Shown: in pieces, positions 8,302-18,010 of the stretch | Layout of the letters: every line of letters begins with the position of its first letter | Position numbering within the stretch: position 1 is the first letter of the stretch | Assembly (NCBI RefSeq): GCF_900215465.1 | Contig: NZ_OBEH01000003.1 | Span: forward strand, 124,001 to 188,000 | Origin: Flagellimonas pacifica | GTDB taxonomy: Bacteria > Bacteroidota > Bacteroidia > Flavobacteriales > Flavobacteriaceae | Reading direction: 5' to 3' | Length of the DNA stretch: 64,000 bases | The notes under the pieces: model-generated | The model's database searches: none | Told to the model about the DNA's origin: nothing | The model's input: the letters and a program-made list of their open reading frames with translations, nothing else | Program-made: the position numbers and the translations under genes

Positions 8302-9882
8302 TTAATTTTCCCAATCAACCAACTTGCTTGGATAGAAACTAATATTCATCCTTTTTAAATAAGGAACTTGTTTGGCCAAGCGGGCTTTGTAATCTTCCCA
8401 GTTTCTGTTTTCATCAATTGACCAACCCAATTCGGCATAACCTATGGCACGTGGAAAAGCCAAATATTCAAGTTCGGTGCTATTGGAAATAGTTTCGGAC
8501 CATAGCGGTGCCTCAATACCTAAAATACTTTCTTTGGGTATTTCTGGAACATATTTTTCAGGACTCCAGATATAAGCTGAATCTACAGGAATATAAGCAG
8601 CCCAGTGCAATCCAAATTTGGAAAGGGAATCATATTGCATATCCAAATAGGTTTTTTTGGCTGGTGACAACAGTATTTTAGAACCTCCCTCAGCTGCTTT
8701 GATTGCATTGTGGGGTTCGTTCCATAACTGTGCTACCGTGGAAGGGTCAATTTTTGCCTGGGCAATTTCATTCCAACCCATGGCTTGTTTGCCATGTTTT
8801 TGTACAATTTTCTCTACTTTTTCTACAAAATGGAGATAATCTTTCTTTTTGGTAACATGGCTTTCATCTCCTCCAATATGGAAATAAGGGCTGGGGGAGA
8901 TGGCAGAGATTTCACGGATTACATCATCCAAAAAAGCATAAACCGTATCTTTTTGCGCATCAAAAGTGCTAAAACCTACCTGGGTTCCTGAATAGGAACT
9001 TAGTTTTTTGCCGTTCCCGTTTAAAATGGGATAACTAAAAGACGCAGCATTAGTGTGTCCGGGCATGTCTACTTCGGGAATTATTTGAATATGCCTTTCC
9101 GCAGCATAAGCTACCAATTCTTTAAACTGCTCTTGGGTGTAAAAACCACCTGGGCCTCCACCCACTTCGGTTTCACCTCCAACTTCAGTCAATTTTGGCC
9201 ATGATTTAATCTCAATTCGCCATCCTTGATCATCGGTAAGATGCATATGGAGCGTGTTGTATTTGTAATAAGCAAGAACATCAAGTAACTTTTTAACCTC
9301 ATCTACTGTGAAAAAGTGTCTGGCTACGTCCAACATCATTCCTCTATAACCAAAGTTTGGGGCATCATTGATTTTTCCTGTAGGGATTAACCACATTGGT
9401 TGCTCGGTCAAAGTATCATTGCTGTGTTCAGGAATTAACTGTTGTATGGTTTGAATACCTCGAAAAGCACCAGCTACCGTTTTTGCATGCAATAAAATAG
9501 AGTCATTTTTGATGTAGAGTTGATAAGCTTCAGGTGAATCAGATTCCAAATCATCCGATTGGTTAATGTAAATGATACGCTCAACGGTTTCATCCAGCGA
9601 AGAATTCACGGGAATATCCAGTTTGGTTTTTTGATTGATTCTGTTGGACAAAAATTTTCCGACCTCTTCAAACCCTTTAGAGGTTTGATTGGTGTAAATA
9701 ACAGTTTTCACATCTAGCCCAAAAGCAGAGTTTGTAGCAACAACTTTTAAAGGTTTAGGGATCAATGCTTCAACTGCTAAATCGGTTTTGGGGTAGTTGA
9801 TTTCCTTTTTTGGAGCGGTACAAGCCATAACAACAAATACAAGACCAAAAACCAAGAAACTTTTTAAAATAATGGATTTCAT
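8302..9882 (-). CDS. GH20 beta-N-acetylhexosaminidase, lipoprotein
   Basis: Hydrolyses terminal beta-linked GlcNAc or GalNAc from chitin fragments, glycoproteins or glycosaminoglycans. The 526-residue protein starts with a lipoprotein signal (lipobox VVMAC, Cys21). A GH20 N-terminal domain occupies about 35-165. The catalytic barrel opens with GYRGMMLDVARHF and contains the Asp-Glu pair in HIGGDES (Asp339, Glu340), where Glu is the acid catalyst and Asp positions the substrate acetamido group. Surface or periplasmic anchoring is expected. A TAAATTTG box at 9937-9930 is a candidate -7 element. With the nearby sulfatase it suggests use of sulfated or aminosugar glycans. Confidence 0.92.
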   Translation of the reverse strand: MKSIILKSFLVFGLVFVVMACTAPKKEINYPKTDLAVEALIPKPLKVVATNSAFGLDVKTVIYTNQTSKGFEEVGKFLSNRINQKTKLDIPVNSSLDETVERIIYINQSDDLESDSPEAYQLYIKNDSILLHAKTVAGAFRGIQTIQQLIPEHSNDTLTEQPMWLIPTGKINDAPNFGYRGMMLDVARHFFTVDEVKKLLDVLAYYKYNTLHMHLTDDQGWRIEIKSWPKLTEVGGETEVGGGPGGFYTQEQFKELVAYAAERHIQIIPEVDMPGHTNAASFSYPILNGNGKKLSSYSGTQVGFSTFDAQKDTVYAFLDDVIREISAISPSPYFHIGGDESHVTKKKDYLHFVEKVEKIVQKHGKQAMGWNEIAQAKIDPSTVAQLWNEPHNAIKAAEGGSKILLSPAKKTYLDMQYDSLSKFGLHWAAYIPVDSAYIWSPEKYVPEIPKESILGIEAPLWSETISNSTELEYLAFPRAIGYAELGWSIDENRNWEDYKARLAKQVPYLKRMNISFYPSKLVDWEN

Positions 9883-9993
9883 ATTAAGGGTGTTTATTAA
9901 AGGTTCACCAACAAAAAGGCGAATCTCTGCAAATTTAAAGGCACAAAAGCCAAATAATAGATACTATATAATCAATTTTCAATATTATAATAA

Positions 9994-10677
9994 TTAGTAC
10001 ATAAATTCTTTAATGACCCCGTACCAAAGGTCATATCCATTGGAATTCATGTGGAGGCCATCTTCAATAAAAAGATTTCTTTTTAGTTTTCTTTTATTCA
10101 GCATGGGAGTCCAAACATCTGCAAAATCAACACTTTCAATATTTGAAGCCAATTTTCTGAGCCTTTTGTTCAAACGCATATATCGTCTTTTTAAATGCCA
10201 TCTGGCTATACTTGGTTTTGCAGAAATTAAGATTATCTTCATATCAGGCCTTTTCTTACCTAAATATGCTATGATATCATTAAAGGTATCGACAATGACC
10301 CTAGGTCTTTTCTTCACACTGATATCATTGTCTCCTTCATAAATGAACACCTTTTTTGGGTTATAATTAAGAATTAACTCATCCATATGATGCTCTAAAT
10401 CTGAAGCTTGTGAACCTCCAAACCCAGTATTTATAATTTGGGAATCTGGAAATCTATCTTGAAGATCTTTCCACAATCTAATACTGGAGCTTCCTGTGAA
10501 CACAATAGTCTCTTCGGATTCATCCCAAATAGCATCGGCATGAACTTGTATTTCTTTTACTTCTTTAGAAAAAGGTAGGTCTTCTTGGCCGTAACTGGTA
10601 CTAAAAAAAAGAAATCCTAAAAGGAATAGAACTATATGTCCATATATACTCAATAGAAATTGAAACCAATTTTTCAT
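9994..10677 (-). CDS. Secreted SGNH/GDSL-type hydrolase
   Basis: A 227-residue esterase-like hydrolase with an N-terminal membrane/signal segment ending near residue 30 (STSYGQ). The SGNH blocks are all seen: block I VFTGSSSIRLW with the nucleophile Ser at 63-64, block II NTGFGGSQASDL, block III YEGDNDI and block V DGLHMNSNGY with Asp206 and His209. The family includes platelet-activating-factor acetylhydrolase-like and sugar-ester deacetylases. Beside a hexosaminidase and a sulfatase, removal of acyl groups from glycans is plausible but only inferred. It lies 111 nt upstream of the GH20 gene on the same strand. Confidence 0.85.
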   Translation of the reverse strand: MKNWFQFLLSIYGHIVLFLLGFLFFSTSYGQEDLPFSKEVKEIQVHADAIWDESEETIVFTGSSSIRLWKDLQDRFPDSQIINTGFGGSQASDLEHHMDELILNYNPKKVFIYEGDNDISVKKRPRVIVDTFNDIIAYLGKKRPDMKIILISAKPSIARWHLKRRYMRLNKRLRKLASNIESVDFADVWTPMLNKRKLKRNLFIEDGLHMNSNGYDLWYGVIKEFMY

Positions 10678-10780
10678 GATGATGGGATGTTGAAAAATAA
10701 TTGATTAGTCTTCTAAAATAAGCCAAAAATCAATCATGCCCTAAAATATGGTCTTTGTACTTTTAGATAAAATTTTATAG

Positions 10781-11554
10781 ATGAACGCAAGATCTGAAGA
10801 GCTAAAGGCATTTGAAAGACTCCTTAATATAATGGATGAACTACGCGCAAAATGTCCATGGGATAAAAAGCAGACTATGCAATCGCTCAGGCATTTGACA
10901 ATAGAAGAAACGTATGAGTTGGGCGATGCCATTTTAGACAACGATTTGGAGGAGGTGAAAAAAGAGTTGGGCGATTTGCTGTTGCACATTGTTTTTTATG
11001 CCAAAATAGGTTCAGAGACCAAAGATTTTGATATTGCTGACGTAGCCAATGATATCTGCGAAAAATTAATCAACAGACATCCACATATTTATGGAGACGT
11101 AAAAGTTGAAAATGAAGAAGACGTAAAGCAAAATTGGGAGAACATAAAGCTCAAAGAAGGCAAAAAAAGTGTGCTTCAAGGTGTCCCCAACAGCCTTCCT
11201 GCATTGGTCAAGGCTAATAGGGTTCAAGAAAAAGTGGCTGGGGTGGGTTTTGATTGGGAGCATCCGGAACAGGTTTTCCAAAAATTACAGGAAGAGTTGG
11301 CAGAGTTCCAAGAAGAACTCAAGCTTAATAATATAGATAAAATGGAGGCGGAGTTTGGTGATGTATTGTTTTCAATGGTTAATTATGCTCGTTTTTTAAA
11401 TATCAACCCAGAAAATGCCCTAGAGCGTACCAACAAAAAATTTATAAATCGATTCCAGTACTTGGAAGCAAAAGCCAAAGAAAAAGGAAAATCTCTTAGG
11501 GATATGACCTTGGCAGAAATGGATATCTATTGGGAAGAAGCCAAAAAAGTATAG
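10781..11554 (+). CDS. mazG: Nucleoside triphosphate pyrophosphohydrolase MazG
   Basis: Hydrolyses (d)NTPs to NMPs and pyrophosphate; thought to clean the nucleotide pool and lower ppGpp effects. The 257-residue, two-domain form is typical. The first MazG domain has CPWDKKQTMQSLRHL and EETYELGDAI followed by KKELGDLLLHIVFYAKI, the EExxE...ExxD metal site. The second repeats the layout with EELAEFQEEL and EAEFGDVLFSMVNYARF. It precedes the sulfatase gene on the same strand, with a short intergenic stretch. Confidence 0.93.
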   Translation: MNARSEELKAFERLLNIMDELRAKCPWDKKQTMQSLRHLTIEETYELGDAILDNDLEEVKKELGDLLLHIVFYAKIGSETKDFDIADVANDICEKLINRHPHIYGDVKVENEEDVKQNWENIKLKEGKKSVLQGVPNSLPALVKANRVQEKVAGVGFDWEHPEQVFQKLQEELAEFQEELKLNNIDKMEAEFGDVLFSMVNYARFLNINPENALERTNKKFINRFQYLEAKAKEKGKSLRDMTLAEMDIYWEEAKKV

Positions 11555-11630
11555 CATTTTCGCTTTCAAATATTTGAAATCTTTTATTTTCAATAGCTTT
11601 ATGCCTATTCCAACCAAAAAAACATTGAAA

Positions 11631-13211
11631 ATGGACCAATACAGGTACATCAAATATTGCATTCTAGTTATAAGTTTTGTTCTTCTATCTGCATGCAATT
11701 CAAAAAAAGAAAAAGAAGAGATAGTTGAACAGCCCAATATCCTGTTCATCCTTTCGGATGACCATACATCTCAGTCTTGGGGCCTTTATGGTGGTATTTT
11801 AGAGGATTATGTTAAGAATGATAATTTAAAACGCTTGGCCAATGAGGGAGCAATCCTAAACAATGCGTTTTGCACCAACTCCATCTGTACACCAAGTAGG
11901 GGAAGTATTCTTACCGGTCAGTATAGCCATGTTAACCAAGTCTATACCCTAAATGAACCTTTACCCAAAGGGCATCCAAATATTGCCAAGACACTTTCAG
12001 CAAATGGATACCAAACCGCAATAATTGGAAAGTGGCATTTGGTGGGTCAGCCAGAAGGTTTTGATTATTTCAATGTGCTCCCAGGTCAGGGGTTGTATTG
12101 GGATCCTGTAATGAAAACCAAGGAAGATTGGGTAGATGGACATGATGGTACAAAAGGAACGGTTCACAAAGGATTTTCTACCGATGTGATTACGGATTTG
12201 ACCATTTCCCATCTGGAAAAAAGGGATTCTGAAAAGCCATTTTTAATGTTTTGCAATTTTAAGGCTACCCATGAGCCTTTTGAATATCCTGAACGATTTG
12301 CTTCCCTTTACAAGGATATGGAAATACCTGAGCCAGAATCACTAATGGATTTTGGAAAAGAAACCACAGGAAGAACCTTTGGTGGACAGATTTTGGAAAG
12401 ATTGGCTGCTCGTTGGGATGAAGCTACCAAAAATCCGGAGGAATTTTGGACTCAATACCCTGGATTACCATATCCGTTGGAAGGGTTGGACAGCATTCAG
12501 AAACGAAAGAAAATCTATCAAAAACTGGTAAAGGATTTTATGAGGTGCGGAGCGGCTATTGATGACAACATTGGCAAACTGCTGGATTATTTGGAGGCTG
12601 AGGACATTGCAGACAATACTATTGTGGTATACACCGCAGATCAAGGGTATTTTCTTGGAGAGCATGGATTTTTTGATAAAAGGCTTATTTATGAGGAATC
12701 TCTTAGAATGCCATTTGTTATTCGATATCCCAAAAAAATTAAAGGTGGACAACGCATAGATGACATTATCCTAAATATTGATTTTGCTCCTTTAATGGCG
12801 GATTATGCCGGGATTGAAAAACCTGAATACACTCAAGGTAGAAGTTTTAGGGAAATTCTTGAAGGTGATATTCCAAATGATTGGAGAAAGCAGATGTACT
12901 ACAGATATTGGTTGCATACTCCTGATAGACCTGCGCATTTTGGTATTCGGGACCATCGGTATAAATTGGCTCTGTTTTATGGTCAGGATTTGGGCAAAAA
13001 AGGAACATCTAAAGTAACAACCGAGCCGCAATGGGAATTTTACGATTTGAAAGAGGACCCAAAAGAACTTCATAATGCAATTCATGAAGAACAATATGCA
13101 TCTATCATCAGTACTATGAAAAAGAGCTTGCTTGAAGAGCGTGAAAAATATGGTGACCTAGATGAGGAGTTTCCGGTAATGCAAGAAATTGTAAAATCTG
13201 CCTTTGAATAA
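11631..13211 (+). CDS. Cys-type sulfatase, lipoprotein
   Basis: An arylsulfatase-family enzyme that removes sulfate esters from glycans. The Cys of CTPSRG (residue 86 from the chosen start) is the one converted to formylglycine by an anaerobic-type or FGE maturase, which is not encoded in this window. NILFILSDDHT holds the first metal Asp pair, and GKWHL and TADQGYFLGEHG are the other conserved blocks. I chose the ATG at 11631 over a TTG at 11574 because it starts the lipoprotein signal YIKYCILVISFVLLSAC, giving 526 residues. It is periplasmic or surface-exposed and probably belongs to a glycan-degrading set with the GH20 gene. Confidence 0.9.
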   Translation: MDQYRYIKYCILVISFVLLSACNSKKEKEEIVEQPNILFILSDDHTSQSWGLYGGILEDYVKNDNLKRLANEGAILNNAFCTNSICTPSRGSILTGQYSHVNQVYTLNEPLPKGHPNIAKTLSANGYQTAIIGKWHLVGQPEGFDYFNVLPGQGLYWDPVMKTKEDWVDGHDGTKGTVHKGFSTDVITDLTISHLEKRDSEKPFLMFCNFKATHEPFEYPERFASLYKDMEIPEPESLMDFGKETTGRTFGGQILERLAARWDEATKNPEEFWTQYPGLPYPLEGLDSIQKRKKIYQKLVKDFMRCGAAIDDNIGKLLDYLEAEDIADNTIVVYTADQGYFLGEHGFFDKRLIYEESLRMPFVIRYPKKIKGGQRIDDIILNIDFAPLMADYAGIEKPEYTQGRSFREILEGDIPNDWRKQMYYRYWLHTPDRPAHFGIRDHRYKLALFYGQDLGKKGTSKVTTEPQWEFYDLKEDPKELHNAIHEEQYASIISTMKKSLLEEREKYGDLDEEFPVMQEIVKSAFE

Positions 13212-13258
13212 ATATTTCTAAAACAAAAAAACAGTTCGGTAAGGGATAATGTAAACTG

Positions 13259-13266
13259 TATCTTTG
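13259..13266 (+). promoter_or_regulatory. Candidate -7 element of the MATE gene
   Basis: TATCTTTG fits TAnnTTTG and ends 20 nt before the TTG start of the exporter gene. The upstream TTG box is not convincing. Confidence 0.4.
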
Positions 13267-13285
13267 GCAACTGAAATTAAGACCA

Positions 13286-14653
13286 TTGCTGAAGAATTAT
13301 ACCAAAGAATTCCGTTACAACCTTAAGTTGGCCTACCCCGTTATTTTAGGGATGCTAGGTCATACTTTCGTGGCATTTGCAGATAACATCATGGTAGGGC
13401 AACTGGGAACCGCTGAATTGGCTGCTGTTTCTTTGGGGAATAGTTTTGTGTTTATAGCTATGTCTTTGGGTATTGGTTTTTCCACGGCAATAACCCCTTT
13501 AGTTGCGGAGGCCGATGGTGCAGGCAACAAAGCAGATGGGAAAAGTGCATTAAAACACGGATTAGTACTCTGTACGGCTTTAGGCTTTTCACTGTTTGGG
13601 ATAATTTTACTTTGCAAGCCCATGTTGTATTATATGAAACAATCACTAGAGGTGGTTGAGTTGGCTATTCCTTATTTGGAGTTAGTGGCTTTTTCTTTGG
13701 TGCCACTTATCATATTCCAAGCTTTCAAACAATTTTCCGAAGGACTATCCCAAACCAAATACCCCATGTACGCCACCATTTTGGCCAACGTGGTAAACAT
13801 TACCATTAACTATTTACTGATTTTTGGTTCATTTGGATTTCCAAAACTGGGCATTGTTGGTGCTGCAATAGGAACATTGGTATCTAGATTTATAATGGTT
13901 GGATACATCTGGTTTTTGTTGAAGGGCAAAGAGAAATTTGAAAGCTACGTCACACGCTTCAATTTTAAGATTATTGAAAAAAAGGTAATTAAAAAAATTA
14001 TCAGTTTAGGGTTTCCCTCGGCCCTGCAGATGTTTTTTGAAGTGGCCATTTTCACTGCGGCCATTTGGTTGAGTGGTGTATTGGGCAAAAACGCCCAAGC
14101 GGCAAACCAAATTGCTTTAAACTTGAGTAGCATGACTTTCATGGTAGGTATGGGATTAAGTGTTGCAGCCATGATAAGAGTAGGTAATCAGAAAGGATTG
14201 AGAAATTTTAAAGAGTTAAGAAGAATAGCCGAATCCATTTTTTTCTTGACACTTTTGTTGGAAGTTGTTTTTGCAGCGCTTTTCCTTTTAGGAAGACATT
14301 GGTTGCCCACTATTTATTTGGATGTGGATGATTTGGTTAACCAAATGGATAACACCGAAGTGATTATTGTTGCGGCCAAATTATTGCTGGTTGCTGCATT
14401 CTTTCAGATTTCTGATGGGATTCAGGTTGTGGTTTTGGGTGCATTAAGAGGTCTACAGGATGTGAAAATCCCAACATTCATAACATTTATCGCTTATTGG
14501 CTAATCGGTTTTCCAGTAAGTTACTATTTTGGATTGTTCACTGAATATAAAAGTACAGGTATCTGGATGGGACTGCTATTGGGACTTACGGCATCAGCGG
14601 TAATGTTGTATATTCGGTTTAACTATTTGACCAAAAAATTGATTAAGAATTAA
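13286..14653 (+). CDS. MATE family multidrug/Na+ efflux transporter
   Basis: A 455-residue polytopic inner-membrane protein with about 12 hydrophobic helices in two homologous halves, the MATE fold. The first helix block LKLAYPVILGMLGHTFVAFA followed by DNIMVGQLGTAELAAVSLG is diagnostic. These carriers exchange cationic drugs or metabolites for Na+ or H+. The protein starts with TTG. It is followed by a small protein gene after 36 nt. The substrate cannot be predicted. Confidence 0.9.
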   Translation: MLKNYTKEFRYNLKLAYPVILGMLGHTFVAFADNIMVGQLGTAELAAVSLGNSFVFIAMSLGIGFSTAITPLVAEADGAGNKADGKSALKHGLVLCTALGFSLFGIILLCKPMLYYMKQSLEVVELAIPYLELVAFSLVPLIIFQAFKQFSEGLSQTKYPMYATILANVVNITINYLLIFGSFGFPKLGIVGAAIGTLVSRFIMVGYIWFLLKGKEKFESYVTRFNFKIIEKKVIKKIISLGFPSALQMFFEVAIFTAAIWLSGVLGKNAQAANQIALNLSSMTFMVGMGLSVAAMIRVGNQKGLRNFKELRRIAESIFFLTLLLEVVFAALFLLGRHWLPTIYLDVDDLVNQMDNTEVIIVAAKLLLVAAFFQISDGIQVVVLGALRGLQDVKIPTFITFIAYWLIGFPVSYYFGLFTEYKSTGIWMGLLLGLTASAVMLYIRFNYLTKKLIKN

Positions 14654-14689
14654 ACAAGATTCCTAAGAAAGGAATCCAAAGTATAACAA

Positions 14690-14917
14690 ATGGAATTACC
14701 TAAGTTTCTTCTAGGAGATAATACAGATTATCCCAGTTCAATTTTTATTGTCCATACAGAATATCCCCGTTTTATTATCAATCTTGAAAATGATGAGGTG
14801 GAGTGGTTAGAGGAATTTTCCAAAGAAGATGAAGAAGAATTATCAGCAGAGGCAGAGAACTTAATAGAAGCTGCTACGGCTTTTTATGATAGGGAAGTAT
14901 CCAGATACGATGCGTAA
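14690..14917 (+). CDS. Small acidic conserved protein, function unknown
   Basis: A 75-residue soluble protein. The N-terminal part (FLLGDNTDYPSSIFIVHTEY) reads as a compact beta fold and the C-terminal part is an acidic helix (EDEEELSAEAENLIEAATA). It has no signal peptide, membrane segment or Cys. Its stop codon shares one base with the start of the PAP2 gene (TAATG), so it is coupled to that gene. I recall similar proteins in other flavobacteria but no function. Confidence 0.7.
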   Translation: MELPKFLLGDNTDYPSSIFIVHTEYPRFIINLENDEVEWLEEFSKEDEEELSAEAENLIEAATAFYDREVSRYDA

Positions 14918-15486
14918 TGCTAGAAGAACTCGTACAACTTGATAAAGAGTTTTTTCTATTCCTGAATGGTCTTGGTACTTCAACTTGGGATGGTTTTTGG
15001 ATGTTCATGACCAAAACAAGGAATTCAGCACCATTATATCTCCTATTACTATATCTATCCTATAAAAACTTTGGGTTAAAAGGAACTGCAATCATATTGG
15101 TGAGTATAGCGTTGTTGATTACATGCACGGATCAATTATCCAATTTTTTCAAGTATGGTATTGGTCGTTTGCGGCCATGCCATGACCCTGATATTAATGA
15201 GATGATGCGTTTAGTGAAAAGTTATTGTGGCGGGCAGTTTGGTTACTTCTCGGCACATGCTGCCAACTCTTTTGCACCTGCTACTTTTTTTGCCATTTTA
15301 TTTCATAAAAAAATAAGATTTATTGGCCTACTATTAACAGTTTGGGCTAGTATTGTAGCTTATAGTAGAATTTATATCGGTGTACATTTTCCCCTGGATG
15401 TACTAACCGGAACTTTTGTAGGTATAGTTTTTGGATGGCTCTTTGCTAAGTTGGCTATATTTGCATTCCTAAAATTGGGGACATGA
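14917..15486 (+). CDS. PAP2-family membrane phosphatase
   Basis: A 189-residue integral membrane phosphatase with 5-6 helices. The three PAP2 signature blocks are present: KYGIGRLRPCHDP (KxxxxxxRP), FSAHAANSFA (in place of PSGH, with the catalytic His kept) and SRIYIGVHFPLDVLTG (SRxxxxxHxxxD). Family members dephosphorylate undecaprenyl diphosphate, phosphatidylglycerol phosphate or lipid A. In this operon, followed with a 4-nt overlap by a polyprenyl-phosphate-sugar-dependent transferase, recycling of undecaprenyl diphosphate or lipid A dephosphorylation is the likely role. Confidence 0.88.
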   Translation: MLEELVQLDKEFFLFLNGLGTSTWDGFWMFMTKTRNSAPLYLLLLYLSYKNFGLKGTAIILVSIALLITCTDQLSNFFKYGIGRLRPCHDPDINEMMRLVKSYCGGQFGYFSAHAANSFAPATFFAILFHKKIRFIGLLLTVWASIVAYSRIYIGVHFPLDVLTGTFVGIVFGWLFAKLAIFAFLKLGT

Positions 15487-17141
15487 TATCTTCGACCAGG
15501 TACTGGTTTTTACTTACTCTTGTTGTTCTGGTGTACATAGCCGGAATGTTTGTGACTCTTTTTGAAAACGATTCAGCACAATTTGCGGTGATGGCCATGA
15601 GAATGGTACAAGAAAACGACTTCTTTACCCTTATCAAAGGAACCGAAGAGTATTTGGATAAACCCCATATGCATTATTGGTTGGCAGCTTTGTCCTATAA
15701 GATTTTTGGAATCCATGATTGGGCATATAGAATCCCTGGAATTTTGTCAATTTTATTGGGAGCATATAGTTGTTTTGGATTGGGTAAATTGCTCTATAAT
15801 ACTGATGTAGGTAAGTTTTCGGCATTGATCTTTATGACGGCCCAAACCATTGTATTGTCCACTATAGATGTTAGAACAGATGCTGTTTTAACGGGATTTA
15901 CAATTTTTTCCATATGGCAGTTGGTGTTGTATGTAGAAAGAAATACACTTCATAATATCTTGTTGGGAGCCTTAGGGGCGGGAGTGGCATTTTCAACAAA
16001 AGGGCAGATTGCCTTGGTGGTTATAGGAATTTCACTTTTGTGCCATTTGGCTTATACCCGTAAATGGTCACAACTACTTAACTGGAAAGTATTATTGGCC
16101 CTTTTGGTGTTTGGGATTACCATTTCTCCCATGTTGTATGCCTATTATCTACAATTCGATTTACATCCTGAGAAAATAATTAGAGGAAAGAGCAATCGCA
16201 GTGGAATATTTTTTATTCTCTGGGAGCAAAGCTTTGAACGTATGAGCGGCGAGGGTGTTGGTAAGAACAGCAATGATTTCTTTTTCTTTTTCCATACATT
16301 TTTATGGGTCTTTTTACCTTGGACCGTTTTAGCCTTGATTGCCTATTGGCTTAGAGCAAAGACCTTTTGGAAAATGCGGTTTGCTTATAGGCCCCAATTT
16401 GAGTTTTTGACTTTTGGAGGAATCACCATATTGTTTTTACTGATAAGTTTTGCCCAATTTAAACTTCCTCATTATATAAACATTCTTATACCATTATATT
16501 CCATATTATCAGCATCTTACCTACACAGTTTAAACCATCATTCAAAACACGGGGTTATAAAAGTGTTATTGGGAATCCAGTATTTTATTTTGAGTTTGGT
16601 GTTTATTTTTACGCTTTTGGTCTGTTTTTATGTTTTTAAATTTGAGAAGATTCATAGCTACATTATCTTACTAGGACTGCTGGTGATAATTACCTATTTC
16701 TGCCTAAAACGGGAGGCATATTATATGCGGATCATTACGCTATCAGTTTATAGCTCTTTATTATTGAATGGAGTTATGAACACACATTTTTATCCATCTC
16801 TGTTAGCGTATCAGGCTGGGTCCACAATGGCAAAAAAAGTTGAAGAACATTCTATTCCAACTGATAGTATTTACAAAATCTCCAAAAGACATACATGGGC
16901 GTTGGATTTTTATAATAAGAAGCCAGTGGGTATTGCATCTAAAGAAGAATTGGCAAGCAAAGAAGATGTATGGATTTATGCGGATGATAAGGAACTGGAA
17001 GAACTTCTAGATTCTGGATATCACTGGCATGAACAAATAACCGTGGACCAGTTCAGAATAACACGATTACAGATTAAGTTTTTAAACCCTCACACCCGCC
17101 AGAAAAAGCTGAACCAGATGCATTTGGTGCATTTGGATTAA
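15483..17141 (+). CDS. ArnT-like GT39/GT83 lipid-A or glycan sugar transferase
   Basis: A 552-residue membrane glycosyltransferase of the PMT/ArnT type. The first periplasmic loop has FENDSAQFAVMAMRM, the acidic catalytic loop, and EYLDKPHMHYWLAALSYKIF, typical of ArnT-like proteins that use undecaprenyl-phosphate sugars. About 11 hydrophobic helices are followed by a soluble C-terminal domain. It overlaps the PAP2 gene by 4 nt (ATGA) and converges on the flippase/GtrB-like pair, which could supply its donor. It probably decorates lipid A or another envelope glycan; the sugar is unknown. Confidence 0.85.
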   Translation: MISSTRYWFLLTLVVLVYIAGMFVTLFENDSAQFAVMAMRMVQENDFFTLIKGTEEYLDKPHMHYWLAALSYKIFGIHDWAYRIPGILSILLGAYSCFGLGKLLYNTDVGKFSALIFMTAQTIVLSTIDVRTDAVLTGFTIFSIWQLVLYVERNTLHNILLGALGAGVAFSTKGQIALVVIGISLLCHLAYTRKWSQLLNWKVLLALLVFGITISPMLYAYYLQFDLHPEKIIRGKSNRSGIFFILWEQSFERMSGEGVGKNSNDFFFFFHTFLWVFLPWTVLALIAYWLRAKTFWKMRFAYRPQFEFLTFGGITILFLLISFAQFKLPHYINILIPLYSILSASYLHSLNHHSKHGVIKVLLGIQYFILSLVFIFTLLVCFYVFKFEKIHSYIILLGLLVIITYFCLKREAYYMRIITLSVYSSLLLNGVMNTHFYPSLLAYQAGSTMAKKVEEHSIPTDSIYKISKRHTWALDFYNKKPVGIASKEELASKEDVWIYADDKELEELLDSGYHWHEQITVDQFRITRLQIKFLNPHTRQKKLNQMHLVHLD

Positions 17142-18010
17142 GAAATGGTCTCCAATTTTGGTTTTTTAAAGTGATAAATAATCCCAAACAGAGATATTAG
17201 AGCGGTAATCAGGAAAAACACGAAACTGATGCCAATGGAGGTATTTGCTTCCAGACCGAGCCATTCCGACCCATACAAAAAAGTGACTTCCCTACTTCCA
17301 ATCCCCCCTATGGTCAATGGAATAACTGATACTATGGAAGAGATTAAAAAAACAAAAAGATATTCAAACGAATGCTCGGTAATTGAAAGGGATTTTAAAA
17401 TGCAAAGAATACAAATTAACTGGGAAAGCTGCACTAAGGCGGAATAACCAAAAGATTTCCAAAAAACAGGTAAGGTGTAGGAAAAGAACTTTTTATTAAG
17501 CAACCAGAAAACAATTATACTTATTGGAATTGCCAAGGCAGCCAACCAAGAATACGCTTTAAAAAAAGCATGTTGCATAAAAAATACCAAAGCACAGGCG
17601 TAGATAAAAATCAACAACATACCACTCAACCTATCTAACAACAATACAGAAACCACCTTTTTTGTTCCCGTTTGATATTTTTTTTGGATTACATAGCCCT
17701 TGAAAGCATCTCCGCCAATTCCACCAGGTAAAAAAAGATTATAGAACATGCCCAGCAAATACAGTTTCAAGTTACTGGCTTGAGTAATTTTCACATTAAT
17801 TTGATGAAAATAAAGATTGAGCCTAAAGGCTGCCAATACTTTGGAAAGAACTACAAGTAAAATTCCAATGATAAGAAAGAAGGGGTTGCTCTTCTTTATG
17901 GTTTGAACAACATCTTCAAAGTTTATTTTGGTGAAAATGAAATAAATCAGCGCCGTACTAACAATGATCTTTAGTACTGTGATGAGTTTTTTACGCAGCT
18001 TTTCCGTCAC
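17138..18010 (-). CDS. Lysylphosphatidylglycerol synthase TM-like flippase (UPF0104)
   Basis: A 290-residue protein with about eight membrane helices. It matches the transmembrane flippase domain of MprF-type proteins without the aminoacyl-transfer domain. Recognisable segments are the conserved GMFYNLFLPGGIGGDAFKGY loop and SVIPLTIGGIGSREVTF near the C-terminus. Its start lies inside the end of the GtrB-like gene (20-nt overlap), so the two are made together. I infer transport of a lipid-linked sugar made by that transferase; this is not shown by the sequence itself. Its stop shares TTAA with the stop of the convergent GT39 gene. Confidence 0.82.
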   Translation of the reverse strand: MTEKLRKKLITVLKIIVSTALIYFIFTKINFEDVVQTIKKSNPFFLIIGILLVVLSKVLAAFRLNLYFHQINVKITQASNLKLYLLGMFYNLFLPGGIGGDAFKGYVIQKKYQTGTKKVVSVLLLDRLSGMLLIFIYACALVFFMQHAFFKAYSWLAALAIPISIIVFWLLNKKFFSYTLPVFWKSFGYSALVQLSQLICILCILKSLSITEHSFEYLFVFLISSIVSVIPLTIGGIGSREVTFLYGSEWLGLEANTSIGISFVFFLITALISLFGIIYHFKKPKLETIS

